Shown here: piece after piece, positions 16,900 to 24,030 of the stretch | How the letters are laid out: every line of letters starts with the position of its first letter | Position numbering within the stretch: the stretch's first letter is position 1 | Source: Oscillospiraceae bacterium | GTDB lineage: Bacteria > Bacillota > Clostridia > Oscillospirales > Acutalibacteraceae | Length of the DNA stretch: 64,000 nt | Reading direction: 5' to 3' | Assembly: GCA_015066595.1 (NCBI GenBank) | Contig: SVNZ01000002.1 | Coordinates: 186,001-250,000, forward strand | Notes under the pieces: generated by a model | Told to the model about the DNA's origin: nothing | Seen by the model: the letters and a program-made list of their open reading frames with translations, nothing else | The model's database searches: none | Program-made: the position numbers and the translations under genes

Positions 16900-17028
16900 T
16901 TGACAATAATTAAAAAAAAGGTATAATTATTTTAATTAGAGATATTTTCTCTTGTGCAATTAAAATGTAATTTAATTATTTTTCAAAACATGTATTTAAT
17001 TAAAAATTTGTTTAAGTTTTTTTAATTA
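16900..17028 (+). promoter_or_regulatory. fic promoter and TTTAATTA cluster
   Basis: TTGACA (16900-16905) and TATAAT (16922-16927) are 16 bp apart. Downstream lie four exact TTTAATTA copies starting at 16931, 16971, 16995 and 17021, with looser variants up to 17090. The leader before the fic ATG is about 210 nt and almost pure A/T. The repeats could bind a regulator or simply reflect base composition. Confidence 0.5.
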
Positions 17029-17142
17029 GAAAAGTTTTATATGGTTGGAATTAAATTATCGTTAATTTATTTATCTTAATTATTTAAAAATTGAGTTGTA
17101 TTTTTTTATTATTTATGCATATTGATAAAAGGAGAAAACGAT

Positions 17143-18351
17143 ATGAACTTTCGTGATAGAGCAGGTTATTTTATGAAAGGAAACGGATTCAATACGTTTG
17201 TTCCAAATAAACTTCCGCCAAATCCGCCAATTGAATTTGATGCAGAGATGCAGAACCTTTTGTCTTTAGCTGATCGAAAACTCGGCAGGCTGGATGGTGT
17301 GACTCAGATATTACCGAATCCAGATTTATTTGTAGCTATGTACGTCAGAAAAGAAGCCGTACTCAGTTCCCAGATCGAGGGTACGCAAGCATCATTTGCT
17401 GATGTTTTGAGCGCTGAATACAATCAACTGGAAGACCAGCGTAGAGATGATATAGGTGAAATATCAAACTACGTTACAGCAATGAACTGGGGACTACAAG
17501 AACTGTCTCAGTTCCCACTTAGTTTGAGATTGATACGCAATATTCATCAAAAATTACTACAAAACACTCGTGGTTCACATAAAAATCCCGGAGAGTTTCG
17601 AAAGTCTCAAAATTGGATAGGTCCTGCTGGATGTACATTAAATAATGCAACATTTGTCCCTCCGTCTGTTACGGATATGGAAAAAGCCCTCGGTGAATTG
17701 GAACAATACTTTTACGAAGAAGACCAAATGCCTGCGTTGGTTAAAATTGCACTCATTCATGCACAATTTGAATCCATTCATCCATTCCTTGATGGTAATG
17801 GACGTATGGGGCGCTTACTGATAACATTTTGGCTTTGTCAACAAGAAATCCTTACTAAGCCATTACTCTATTTGAGTTATTATTTTAAGCAGAATCGTTC
17901 AGAGTACTATGACCGTCTAATGGACGTCAGGAAAAAGGGTAATTGGGAGGACTGGATAAAGTTTTTCTTACGTGGTGTCGCAGAAGTCTCTGATGAGTCA
18001 ACAGAATCCGCGCGTGAAATACTTCAACTACAGAAAGATTGCTCAGATATATTAATTGGAAAAGACGGAAATAACAGCTATTATCAAAAATTACTAAACT
18101 ATTTATTTGAGTATCCATTTGTTCGTAGAAATGATGTTATGGATTTCTTAAAAGTAACAAATCCTACTGCAGGTTCTATTATAGATGTGTTTTGTGATGC
18201 AAAAATTCTGTATGACCTTACTCCTGATAAAAGCAGAAATAAGCTATATGGTTTTTCAAAATACATTGCTATTCTTAATAAGGGAACTGAATTAGCACAA
18301 GAGGAAGCTTCAGAAAACACTATGATTAGAAACATTGAGGAAACACAGTAA
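17143..18351 (+). CDS. Fic family adenylyltransferase
   Basis: The start is the ATG behind GGAG rather than a TTG seven codons upstream. The 402-residue protein has an N-terminal Fic_N-type region, a complete catalytic motif (HPFLDGNGRMGR, His near 213) and a C-terminal winged-helix-like part. An inhibitory-helix motif SSQIEG near residue 75 fits class II autoinhibited Fic proteins. The enzyme would transfer AMP from ATP to a hydroxyl on a target protein; the target is unknown. It stands alone in a repeat-flanked accessory segment. Confidence 0.88.
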   Translation: MNFRDRAGYFMKGNGFNTFVPNKLPPNPPIEFDAEMQNLLSLADRKLGRLDGVTQILPNPDLFVAMYVRKEAVLSSQIEGTQASFADVLSAEYNQLEDQRRDDIGEISNYVTAMNWGLQELSQFPLSLRLIRNIHQKLLQNTRGSHKNPGEFRKSQNWIGPAGCTLNNATFVPPSVTDMEKALGELEQYFYEEDQMPALVKIALIHAQFESIHPFLDGNGRMGRLLITFWLCQQEILTKPLLYLSYYFKQNRSEYYDRLMDVRKKGNWEDWIKFFLRGVAEVSDESTESAREILQLQKDCSDILIGKDGNNSYYQKLLNYLFEYPFVRRNDVMDFLKVTNPTAGSIIDVFCDAKILYDLTPDKSRNKLYGFSKYIAILNKGTELAQEEASENTMIRNIEETQ

Positions 18352-18429
18352 CAAATCGTAATGTGTAAAATCATAATGATGATCAGTTTTAGTTTGGCTA
18401 AACCAACTATAACAGTTGGTTGTTTACCT

Positions 18430-18466
18430 CCAAATAAACATCAATAAACATCAAATTGGGGATAAA
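18430..18466 (+). repeat. 37-bp direct repeat, copy 2
   Basis: This copy matches 23372-23408 at 36 of 37 bases and contains two AAACATCAA words. In both places an AccGCTTGG hairpin arm follows after about 10 bp. The copy abuts the recombinase remnant, so it may be an attachment or end sequence of an old mobile element. Confidence 0.75.
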
Positions 18467-18547
18467 CAAAAAAAACCGCTTGGGTGTCCGTGTAAAACGG
18501 CTTACCTAAGCGCCAAAATGGGGCCCCCGAAATCTGAGATTTTGGGG

Positions 18548-18802
18548 ACCACACCGACACAGTGGTTCGATAGATTCCAGAAGCGCCACAACCTGCCTCA
18601 CCGCAAGTTCCACGCCCTGCGCCACACTTCCGCTACCCTGCTACTGAGTAACGGTACAAACATCAAGAACGTAGCAAGCAGATTCGGTCACTCACAGCTA
18701 AAGACAACGAATAGATACGTCCACGCCGTCGAACAAGCCGAACGTGAATCGGCAAACCTGCTTGAGAATATTTTGAATAAGAAGGGACAACATACAGCAT
18801 AG
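18548..18802 (+). pseudogene. C-terminal remnant of a tyrosine recombinase
   Basis: About 84 codons encode the end of a phage-type integrase: FHALRHTSATLLL (second catalytic Arg with the His), GHSQLKTTNRYVHA (His and the nucleophilic Tyr). The catalytic core before it, with the first Arg, is missing. The upstream reading frame runs into repeat and hairpin sequence. It cannot be active alone and marks a decayed integration event. Confidence 0.8.
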
Positions 18803-18929
18803 GCAGACAATCAAACCTTAATCTCTCTTACAAAACCTATATTAGGTGAGAGAAAGTTCATAATTATATCCGCATATATTCCAATAAAATGCTTACAAGA
18901 AAGGGATATATTATTTATAAAACGAAAAC

Positions 18930-18971
18930 AACCCGCCCCAAAAGCAGTAAAATCTGCAATTTGGGCGGGTT
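18930..18971. terminator. Terminator after the zinc-ribbon membrane gene
   Basis: The stem AACCCGCCC/GGGCGGGTT is extended by A-T pairs around an AGCAGT hairpin loop. On the minus strand a T-rich tract follows. Confidence 0.75.
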
Positions 18972-18984
18972 GAATTGTTGCATC

Positions 18985-19503
18985 TTACTTCAAGATCTTG
19001 AATTTGCCGATTACAGGTAGCTCTTTTGCTCTTCCGTTAGCGGCATTTATGATGCCGAGAATAGCCAGCACCGCAAATACAATTGAGATAAAGCTGATGA
19101 TGCTTGTGATAAAGTACAATCTCCAAGAAATTGCCAAAATAATCGAATTGAGAATACTCGAAACAATGCTGTACGCCACACAAGCAATTAACAGCACCAA
19201 ACCCTGATTAGCGTGGAAACGAGCAAACTTTGAGTCTTTTGCCGCAAACATTGGAATCAAGCAAAGAGGTCCGAAGTATGCCAAAACAGCCATCGCTTTG
19301 TTTTTGCTAACATCGTCTGCATCGTAATCTGCCGTAGTGTCAGCAGTATCGTTAAGATTGGCAATTTTTGCCGAGAAGTCGTTCTGATCACCTGAGCTCT
19401 GTTCCTGCTGTTGCAGGGTAGGTACCTCCATCGAGTTTCCGCAAGATGGACAAAATTTTGTACCCTCGTCAACTTTCGTTCCGCATTTTTCACATAGTAA
19501 CAT
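18985..19503 (-). CDS. Zinc-ribbon membrane protein (DUF4870/Tic20-like)
   Basis: The 172-residue protein has an N-terminal zinc ribbon (CEKCG...CPSCG, residues 4-21), a charged linker and about three membrane helices (LAYFGPLCLIPMF from about 75, then two more). The linker and helices fit the DUF4870 family of small membrane proteins. Its function is unknown. It is the last gene of a four-gene minus-strand operon with a second zinc-ribbon protein, a lipoprotein and a LuxR-type HTH protein. Confidence 0.75.
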   Translation of the reverse strand: MLLCEKCGTKVDEGTKFCPSCGNSMEVPTLQQQEQSSGDQNDFSAKIANLNDTADTTADYDADDVSKNKAMAVLAYFGPLCLIPMFAAKDSKFARFHANQGLVLLIACVAYSIVSSILNSIILAISWRLYFITSIISFISIVFAVLAILGIINAANGRAKELPVIGKFKILK

Positions 19504-19605
19504 AATTATTTCCTCACTTTCATTTATTTGATAGGCAGGTTTTCAATTCCGCCTTTTTTAACTGTTTGGCAAATCCTTTAGGACTGCCGAGAATAAAGCC
19601 GTTAC

Positions 19606-20325
19606 TTAATTCATATACTCATCTAATGCATCTTTGATCTCGTCTTCATGTTCCTCCAACGCATCTTCCATATCATCCAGTGTATCGTCAAAACTCTTTT
19701 GCAGACCAACGCCAATGTCAAATTTTACGCCGTAAGAATAGAACAGTCTGTCAAGCTCGCTGTCTTTGTCGTTGTCATAAATATCGGACACATATACAGC
19801 CATACTTTTTCCGTCCTTACGGAAGCACCAACCCTGCAAAAAGCCACTCAATGCTTTTTCTAAAGTTGTTTCATCCGCAGGATTTTCGCCCTCGCCGACA
19901 AATTCGTGACCGATGATGTTGTATCCATCGTCAGAAGCGACAGCGGTAACCTTGAATACTTGCTCGTAGTATTCTTTAATCTGCTCGTCAGTCAGCTCTG
20001 ACGAATCGGATGTTTTGAATATAACAACCGCATGACCGCTTCCGCTTGCGGGATCGTCGGCATAAGCGCCGTTTTCACTTATCTCGTACTCCCAATCGGG
20101 TTTCAGTTCTTCATAAGAAATACCATATGCTTTCAGATAATGCTCTACTGCTGCTTCGCTGAATGAATCCAACTCCTCAGCTTCATCAAGCACATCTTTT
20201 GCGATATCTTCAGCATTGGTTTTTTCGCCGTCTTTATTGCTTTTTCCTCCATCTCCTTGCTCACCGCAAGCAACAAGGCTGAATATCAACATTAAAGTCA
20301 GTAATAGCACCAATATTTTTTTCAT
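19606..20325 (-). CDS. Acidic lipoprotein of unknown function
   Basis: The start is the ATG behind GGAGGG. The 239-residue product has a lipoprotein signal (LIFSLVAC, Cys near 21), a lysine/glutamate-rich linker, a globular middle with KTSDSSELTDEQIKEYYEQV, and a strongly acidic C-terminus (DTLDDMEDALEEHEDEIKD). It would be anchored outside the membrane. No family is recognised. It sits between two zinc-ribbon genes in one operon. Confidence 0.75.
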   Translation of the reverse strand: MKKILVLLLTLMLIFSLVACGEQGDGGKSNKDGEKTNAEDIAKDVLDEAEELDSFSEAAVEHYLKAYGISYEELKPDWEYEISENGAYADDPASGSGHAVVIFKTSDSSELTDEQIKEYYEQVFKVTAVASDDGYNIIGHEFVGEGENPADETTLEKALSGFLQGWCFRKDGKSMAVYVSDIYDNDKDSELDRLFYSYGVKFDIGVGLQKSFDDTLDDMEDALEEHEDEIKDALDEYMN

Positions 20326-20344
20326 TGTAATTCCCTCCAATTCC

Positions 20345-21181
20345 TTATTTGAATAAATCCATAAAGCTAGTTTTCTTTTTAGGTTCGGGTTTTACATAGT
20401 TAAAGCCACCTCTAGGCTCTTGGATATTAAATGCAATAGACGGGCTGTCAGGTGAAGCTTCAAAGCACATACCTGTATCTACATGATAACAAACGCCGTT
20501 TTCCATCTTATACAGATGCTCGATACACGGATATTCGCCTGCCTGTCTAAAACCGCCTTGCAAGAGAATTTGTCTGTATTCATCAACCGCTCTGCGTGCA
20601 GCCTGATTGTTTCCGTTGAAATTTGCTCTGAACTCAAAACAGCCGGTATCGTATTCTTCGATATTAAATTCCGATCCTCCGCAATTCCACTTCGGATAAT
20701 TCGATAGGTACTGATCCCACTCTGCCATCACAGCGGCGTTGCGGTCTGCTTGCGCCTGTTCCTCGGCGATTGCTGCGGGGAGCTTGGCGCCGCAGTCCTG
20801 ACAGAACTTGGTACCGATAGGGTTCTGCTTTGAGCAACTTGTGCAGACAGCCCCCTGTGCCACCGTCTGTTCTGGAAGCTGTGCTCCACATTCGGGACAG
20901 AATTTCTTATCTGCCGTGGTCGGCTTGTTGCAACTCGGGCATACTTTCATATTCTTTGCTGCCTCAGTTGCGTAGCCTTGCACCGAGTGCTCCAGATTAG
21001 AAAATGCACCCTCTAGACCTGACGAGCGAACCACCTGCTGCTCGGTATTCTGTGTCGCCTGATCAATAGCGTTTGCCGCCTTGTTTGTCAAATCAGTCAC
21101 GGTCGGCTCAATGGCTTTGCCGATAGCCTTACCCACGGCATCGCTGACACCGCGTCTAATAGCTCTTTCTAAAAAGCCCAT
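20345..21181 (-). CDS. Double zinc-ribbon protein
   Basis: The 278-residue protein starts with an amphipathic region (GFLERAIRRGVSDAVGKAIG). It then has two zinc ribbons (CPSCNKP...CPECG near 82-100 and CTSCSKQ...CQDCG near 113-130) and a C-terminal domain with FRANFNGNNQAARRAVDEYR. No membrane helix is evident. Local GC is higher than in the neighbouring AT-rich stretch. The function is unknown; the operon suggests an envelope or stress module. Confidence 0.72.
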   Translation of the reverse strand: MGFLERAIRRGVSDAVGKAIGKAIEPTVTDLTNKAANAIDQATQNTEQQVVRSSGLEGAFSNLEHSVQGYATEAAKNMKVCPSCNKPTTADKKFCPECGAQLPEQTVAQGAVCTSCSKQNPIGTKFCQDCGAKLPAAIAEEQAQADRNAAVMAEWDQYLSNYPKWNCGGSEFNIEEYDTGCFEFRANFNGNNQAARRAVDEYRQILLQGGFRQAGEYPCIEHLYKMENGVCYHVDTGMCFEASPDSPSIAFNIQEPRGGFNYVKPEPKKKTSFMDLFK

Positions 21182-21193
21182 AAAATAACCTCC

Positions 21194-21457
21194 TTATATG
21201 TCTTTGTATTTTATCAGCAATTGTTTTCTGCTTGATAGTTCGAGTTTTCGATAAATGTTTTTGCAATGAAAATGTACCGACGAATGTGTAATAAACAGCG
21301 TTTCGGCGATTTGTGCCTGCGTTTTGTCTGTAAGAAGCTGGGCGAAAACTTCAAGTTCACGCTTTGAAAGTTTCGTCAGTTCGGGATACTTGGAAAGCAA
21401 CCGTTTATATTCAATTTCTGCTATAGCGAGATAATCAAAGTAATTTAGGTTTTGCAT
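21194..21457 (-). CDS. Small LuxR-type HTH protein
   Basis: This 87-residue protein is almost only a GerE/LuxR DNA-binding domain (LSKRELEVFAQLLTDKTQAQ... with HSSVHFHCKNIYRKL as the recognition part, residues 27-85). It has a strong AAGGAGG ribosome site and is first in the operon. A perfect palindrome lies 77 bp upstream, between it and the divergent membrane LuxR gene, so it may be autoregulated or controlled by that neighbour. Confidence 0.8.
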   Translation of the reverse strand: MQNLNYFDYLAIAEIEYKRLLSKYPELTKLSKRELEVFAQLLTDKTQAQIAETLFITHSSVHFHCKNIYRKLELSSRKQLLIKYKDI

Positions 21458-21533
21458 ATTTTTCCTCCTTTAGTAAATTATATCGTGATGCGAAATATTT
21501 GTAACCTACCCAAAAAGGTGCAAACATCCGTTA

Positions 21534-21555
21534 TAACTACCCATTATGGTAGTTA
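21534..21555. promoter_or_regulatory. Palindromic operator between divergent LuxR-type genes
   Basis: TAACTACC and GGTAGTTA form a perfect 8-6-8 inverted repeat in the 315-bp divergent region. Two genes encoding LuxR-type DNA-binding domains read away from it, so it is a natural candidate for their binding site. Confidence 0.6.
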
Positions 21556-21670
21556 CGCTAACAACAGGTTGAAAAACAGAAAAAATAGTATATAATTTAA
21601 AGACAATAATGTGTATGTTTTTCATCTAAATTATACATTTAACCTATGGTGTTTTCATACCCCTCGTTTT

Positions 21671-21699
21671 GGGGGTTTTTAGGGTAAAGCCCCCTTTTT
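21671..21699 (+). terminator. Terminator-like hairpin in the leader of the membrane LuxR gene
   Basis: The stem GGGGGTTTT/AAAGCCCCC (one G-U pair) is followed by TTTTT and lies 74 bp before the gene's start codon. It could attenuate transcription into the regulator. Confidence 0.55.
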
Positions 21700-21772
21700 G
21701 GGTAGTTTTTTTGAAAAACTAAAAGGCTTTACGATTTTGCGATGCTTTTCGCAGATAAGGAAGGTGTGTTTT

Positions 21773-23242
21773 ATGAACCACTCAATTCTCATAGAAAACC
21801 AGAAAAAGAGGAGAGATATTCCTCTGTGGATGCTCCTCTGCTTCTCCATGTTTTCCTTTTGGCAAATGGGATTTATCTATTATTTCCTTGAACCGTCCTC
21901 GGCGATAGACGGAAAAATCCCTCTTCCCATTAACATAGACTATGGCACTACGCTGACAGCGGTTTGTTACATACTGGGTATCCTTACCATGATTTTTGTG
22001 CCGAAGATCATCGTGTGGACACAGCGAATCGCCACGGGTGTTGCGCTCATTTCGGCAGTCGCTTTCTTTCTCCCTCTGCCGGACGATATCCTGCGCTTTA
22101 ACATTTACCTGCAGATCTTCTGTTGCTGTTTAATGATAGGCTTTGAAACCTTCCTTGTGGTCAACTGCTTTTCCGAAAAAAGCAGTATCAAGTATCTGAC
22201 CTTCGGCTATGGCATAGCGGTATTCTTAATCGCTTTGATTCAGAACGAGGTGGTAGCTATCCCGTTCTCCACCTTCCGTTTCTTGATGGTAGGAGCTCTT
22301 GTGCTTTTATTTATCTTCTTCCTTTGTATGCCTGCGGGCAGTGAGCATCTGCCGCAGTTTGTGAAAAAGAGCGACGGTCTTATCGCGCCGAAGAAGATGA
22401 TGTGGGGGGCTTATCTTATTGCTTTCATTGCTGCGCTGATGGGCGTTGGTGGTCCTGCGGTCGTAGGCAAGGTCGAGCACGGAGTGTCTATTATGTATTT
22501 GGTAGTGGCTCTTTCAAGCTTTACTATGTATTTTCTTCATAAGAAAGCGAACGTTCATCCCTTCCGCATGGCACCCCTGTTTGTCGGACTCGGTGGGTTC
22601 GGTTTTCTTGTAATGCTTGTGTCCGCATACGTTCCCGCACTTTCCTACGTCGCCTGCATACTCATTGGATTCGGTATGACGGTATGTATGCTCGCTCCGC
22701 TTTACGGTGTGCCGATTATGAAAGCCTATCCGTCAAGATACGTAGCCTCCGCAATTATCGGGCTTGCCATCACGGCGGTTCTTATCCATGCGGTTATTGC
22801 CGAGATGTTCCTCGGTGCGCCTATCGCGCTGTATATCTTTTACGCGGTGATCATGGCGGTGCTTGTGTTCGTGTTTACGCAGGTTGAGCCGTTTTTAATG
22901 TTTGCCCTTCGTCGCCGTATTTCCGACGATACCGTTCCTGTTGCAGAGGAAGATGCAAAGAAAGCTCCTATCTTGGAAACGGAAGTAAAACCCGAGCCTG
23001 TGAGCGTTACTGCAGAAATAGACGCTTCGGATGATCCGCTTTTGAAGCTCAGCCCGAAGAAACGCGAGGTTGCACAGCTTATCTGTCTTGGCTATACTAA
23101 CAAAGATATTGCAACTACCCTCTATCTCTCGGAACATACCGTTAAGGGTTACGTGAAGGATATTTATATTACGCTTGATGTTCACAGCCGTATGGAGCTT
23201 GCAGTCCTTGTGAACAACTACCGCTTATCAAACAAGAAGTGA
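21773..23242 (+). CDS. Membrane-anchored LuxR-family regulator
   Basis: The start is the ATG behind AAGGAAGG; an upstream in-frame start lies in the leader hairpin. The 489-residue protein has about twelve hydrophobic segments (from about 20 to 390), an acidic linker, and a C-terminal GerE HTH (LSPKKREVAQLICLGYTNKD onward, residues 425-485). This MFS-like plus LuxR arrangement occurs in gut Actinobacteria and Clostridia as putative sensor-transporters. The ligand is unknown. It faces the zinc-ribbon operon across a palindrome. Confidence 0.82.
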   Translation: MNHSILIENQKKRRDIPLWMLLCFSMFSFWQMGFIYYFLEPSSAIDGKIPLPINIDYGTTLTAVCYILGILTMIFVPKIIVWTQRIATGVALISAVAFFLPLPDDILRFNIYLQIFCCCLMIGFETFLVVNCFSEKSSIKYLTFGYGIAVFLIALIQNEVVAIPFSTFRFLMVGALVLLFIFFLCMPAGSEHLPQFVKKSDGLIAPKKMMWGAYLIAFIAALMGVGGPAVVGKVEHGVSIMYLVVALSSFTMYFLHKKANVHPFRMAPLFVGLGGFGFLVMLVSAYVPALSYVACILIGFGMTVCMLAPLYGVPIMKAYPSRYVASAIIGLAITAVLIHAVIAEMFLGAPIALYIFYAVIMAVLVFVFTQVEPFLMFALRRRISDDTVPVAEEDAKKAPILETEVKPEPVSVTAEIDASDDPLLKLSPKKREVAQLICLGYTNKDIATTLYLSEHTVKGYVKDIYITLDVHSRMELAVLVNNYRLSNKK

Positions 23243-23309
23243 TAAACCGAATTTGCACGGCAGATCGGAGTGACACCGAGTATGTTCTTCAAAATCTCAT
23301 ACAAACACA

Positions 23310-23343
23310 AAGGCTGTACCCTTATTTAGGATACAGCCTTTTT
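23310..23343 (+). terminator. Terminator, second copy of the 16800 hairpin
   Basis: AAGGCTGTA.CCT/AGG.TACAGCCTT with a T-tail, about 70 bp after the LuxR stop. It shares stem and upstream flank with the hairpin at 16800. Confidence 0.75.
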
Positions 23344-23371
23344 ACTACCTAGACACTATGAAGTTTCTGCC

Positions 23372-23408
23372 CCAAATAAACATCAATAAACATCAAATCG
23401 GGGATAAA
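23372..23408 (+). repeat. 37-bp direct repeat, copy 3
   Basis: It matches 18430-18466 with one substitution. Together with the partial copy at 16729 it divides the accessory segment into a fic part and a zinc-ribbon/LuxR part. Confidence 0.75.
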
Positions 23409-23416
23409 TAAAAAAG

Positions 23417-23472
23417 ACCGCTTGGGCAGTCCTTAAAAAAGGGCTTAACCAAGCGGTTTTTTGGAGCTGATA
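23417..23472 (+). repeat. Hairpin followed by a copy of the tRNA-Thr 3' end
   Basis: A terminator-like hairpin (ACCGCTTGG/CCAAGCGGT plus T-run) is followed directly by TGGAGCTGATA at 23462-23472. Those 11 bases equal the end of tRNA-Thr at 23748-23758, which is also preceded by its own hairpin. This looks like a small remnant of tRNA-directed integration. Confidence 0.5.
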
Positions 23473-23500
23473 GCCTCGTCGTCGCAAACGGCACTTGCTT

Positions 23501-23649
23501 GTAGTGGTTTTTTTATAAAAACCGCTACACAGCGCGCTTTAGGCTCCCCTCTCCCCAGCGTCCTCATAAGTTTCGCTTATTATAAATCCTAGTCGGATTT
23601 ATCTATCGCTACGCTACTCGTCCTTTCTCCAAAATCTCAGATTTTGGAG
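23501..23649. other. Hairpin-dense gene-free stretch
   Basis: Three inverted repeats follow each other: GTAGTGGTTTT/AAAACCGCTAC (23501-23527), ATAAATCC/GGATTTAT (23582-23602) and a perfect CTCCAAAATCT/AGATTTTGGAG (23627-23649). No reading frame is credible. A piece near 23663-23683 is the reverse complement of a piece near 18527-18540 (around AATGGGG.CCCCGAAATC), linking it to the recombinase remnant. Confidence 0.6.
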
Positions 23650-23707
23650 CCTCGTTGCAGATTTCGGGGACCCCATTTTACATCGAATCCTGCCCTACAA
23701 CACACAT

Positions 23708-23746
23708 AAAAAGGCAGTAATCCCAAAACGAAATCACTGCCTTTTT
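23708..23746 (-). terminator. tRNA-Thr terminator
   Basis: AAAAAGGCAGT/ACTGCCTTTTT forms an 11-bp stem directly after the tRNA CCA end on the minus strand. Confidence 0.8.
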
Positions 23747-23747
23747 C

Positions 23748-23823
23748 TGGAGCTGATAACCGGATTCGAACCGGTGACCTCGTCCTTACCAAGGACGTGC
23801 TCTGCCTCCTGAGCCATATCAGC
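23748..23823 (-). tRNA. tRNA-Thr (anticodon GGT)
   Basis: The 76-nt cloverleaf has acceptor GCTGATA/TATCAGC, a five-base anticodon stem CGTCC/GGACG with loop TTGGTAA (anticodon GGT), T arm GGTTCGAATCC and an encoded CCA. It reads ACC and, by wobble, ACT threonine codons. A partial copy of its 3' end lies 285 bp downstream. Confidence 0.95.
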
Positions 23824-23927
23824 ATATTTTTATATAAACTAATGCATTATACATCTGTATCAGCATACTTTTGCGTACCACAGTATAATAACACACCTTA
23901 GAGCAAATTTCAATACCTATTTTGCAC

Positions 23928-23965
23928 ACAAAAAAGCACCCGCTACATAGCCGGTGCTTTTATTA
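23928..23965 (-). terminator. Terminator after the AGCS symporter
   Basis: AAAGCACC/GGTGCTTT stem with a T-run on the minus strand, 66 bp after the symporter stop codon and before the tRNA. Confidence 0.75.
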
Positions 23966-24030
23966 TGTAATATTAGTTTTTAAAAAGTTTTGAGCCTAAC
24001 TCTTAAAAAAACATCACGCATACTAGGCGC

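Noticed and set aside
16900-17090. Replication origin or DnaA-box cluster in the AT-rich fic leader
   Set aside because: No TTATCCACA-type boxes and no replication genes are nearby; the AT-richness is better explained as an acquired leader.
18416-18547. N-terminal part of the recombinase frame
   Set aside because: These 44 codons read through the 37-bp repeat and a hairpin and do not resemble an integrase, so only 18548-18802 is called as the remnant.
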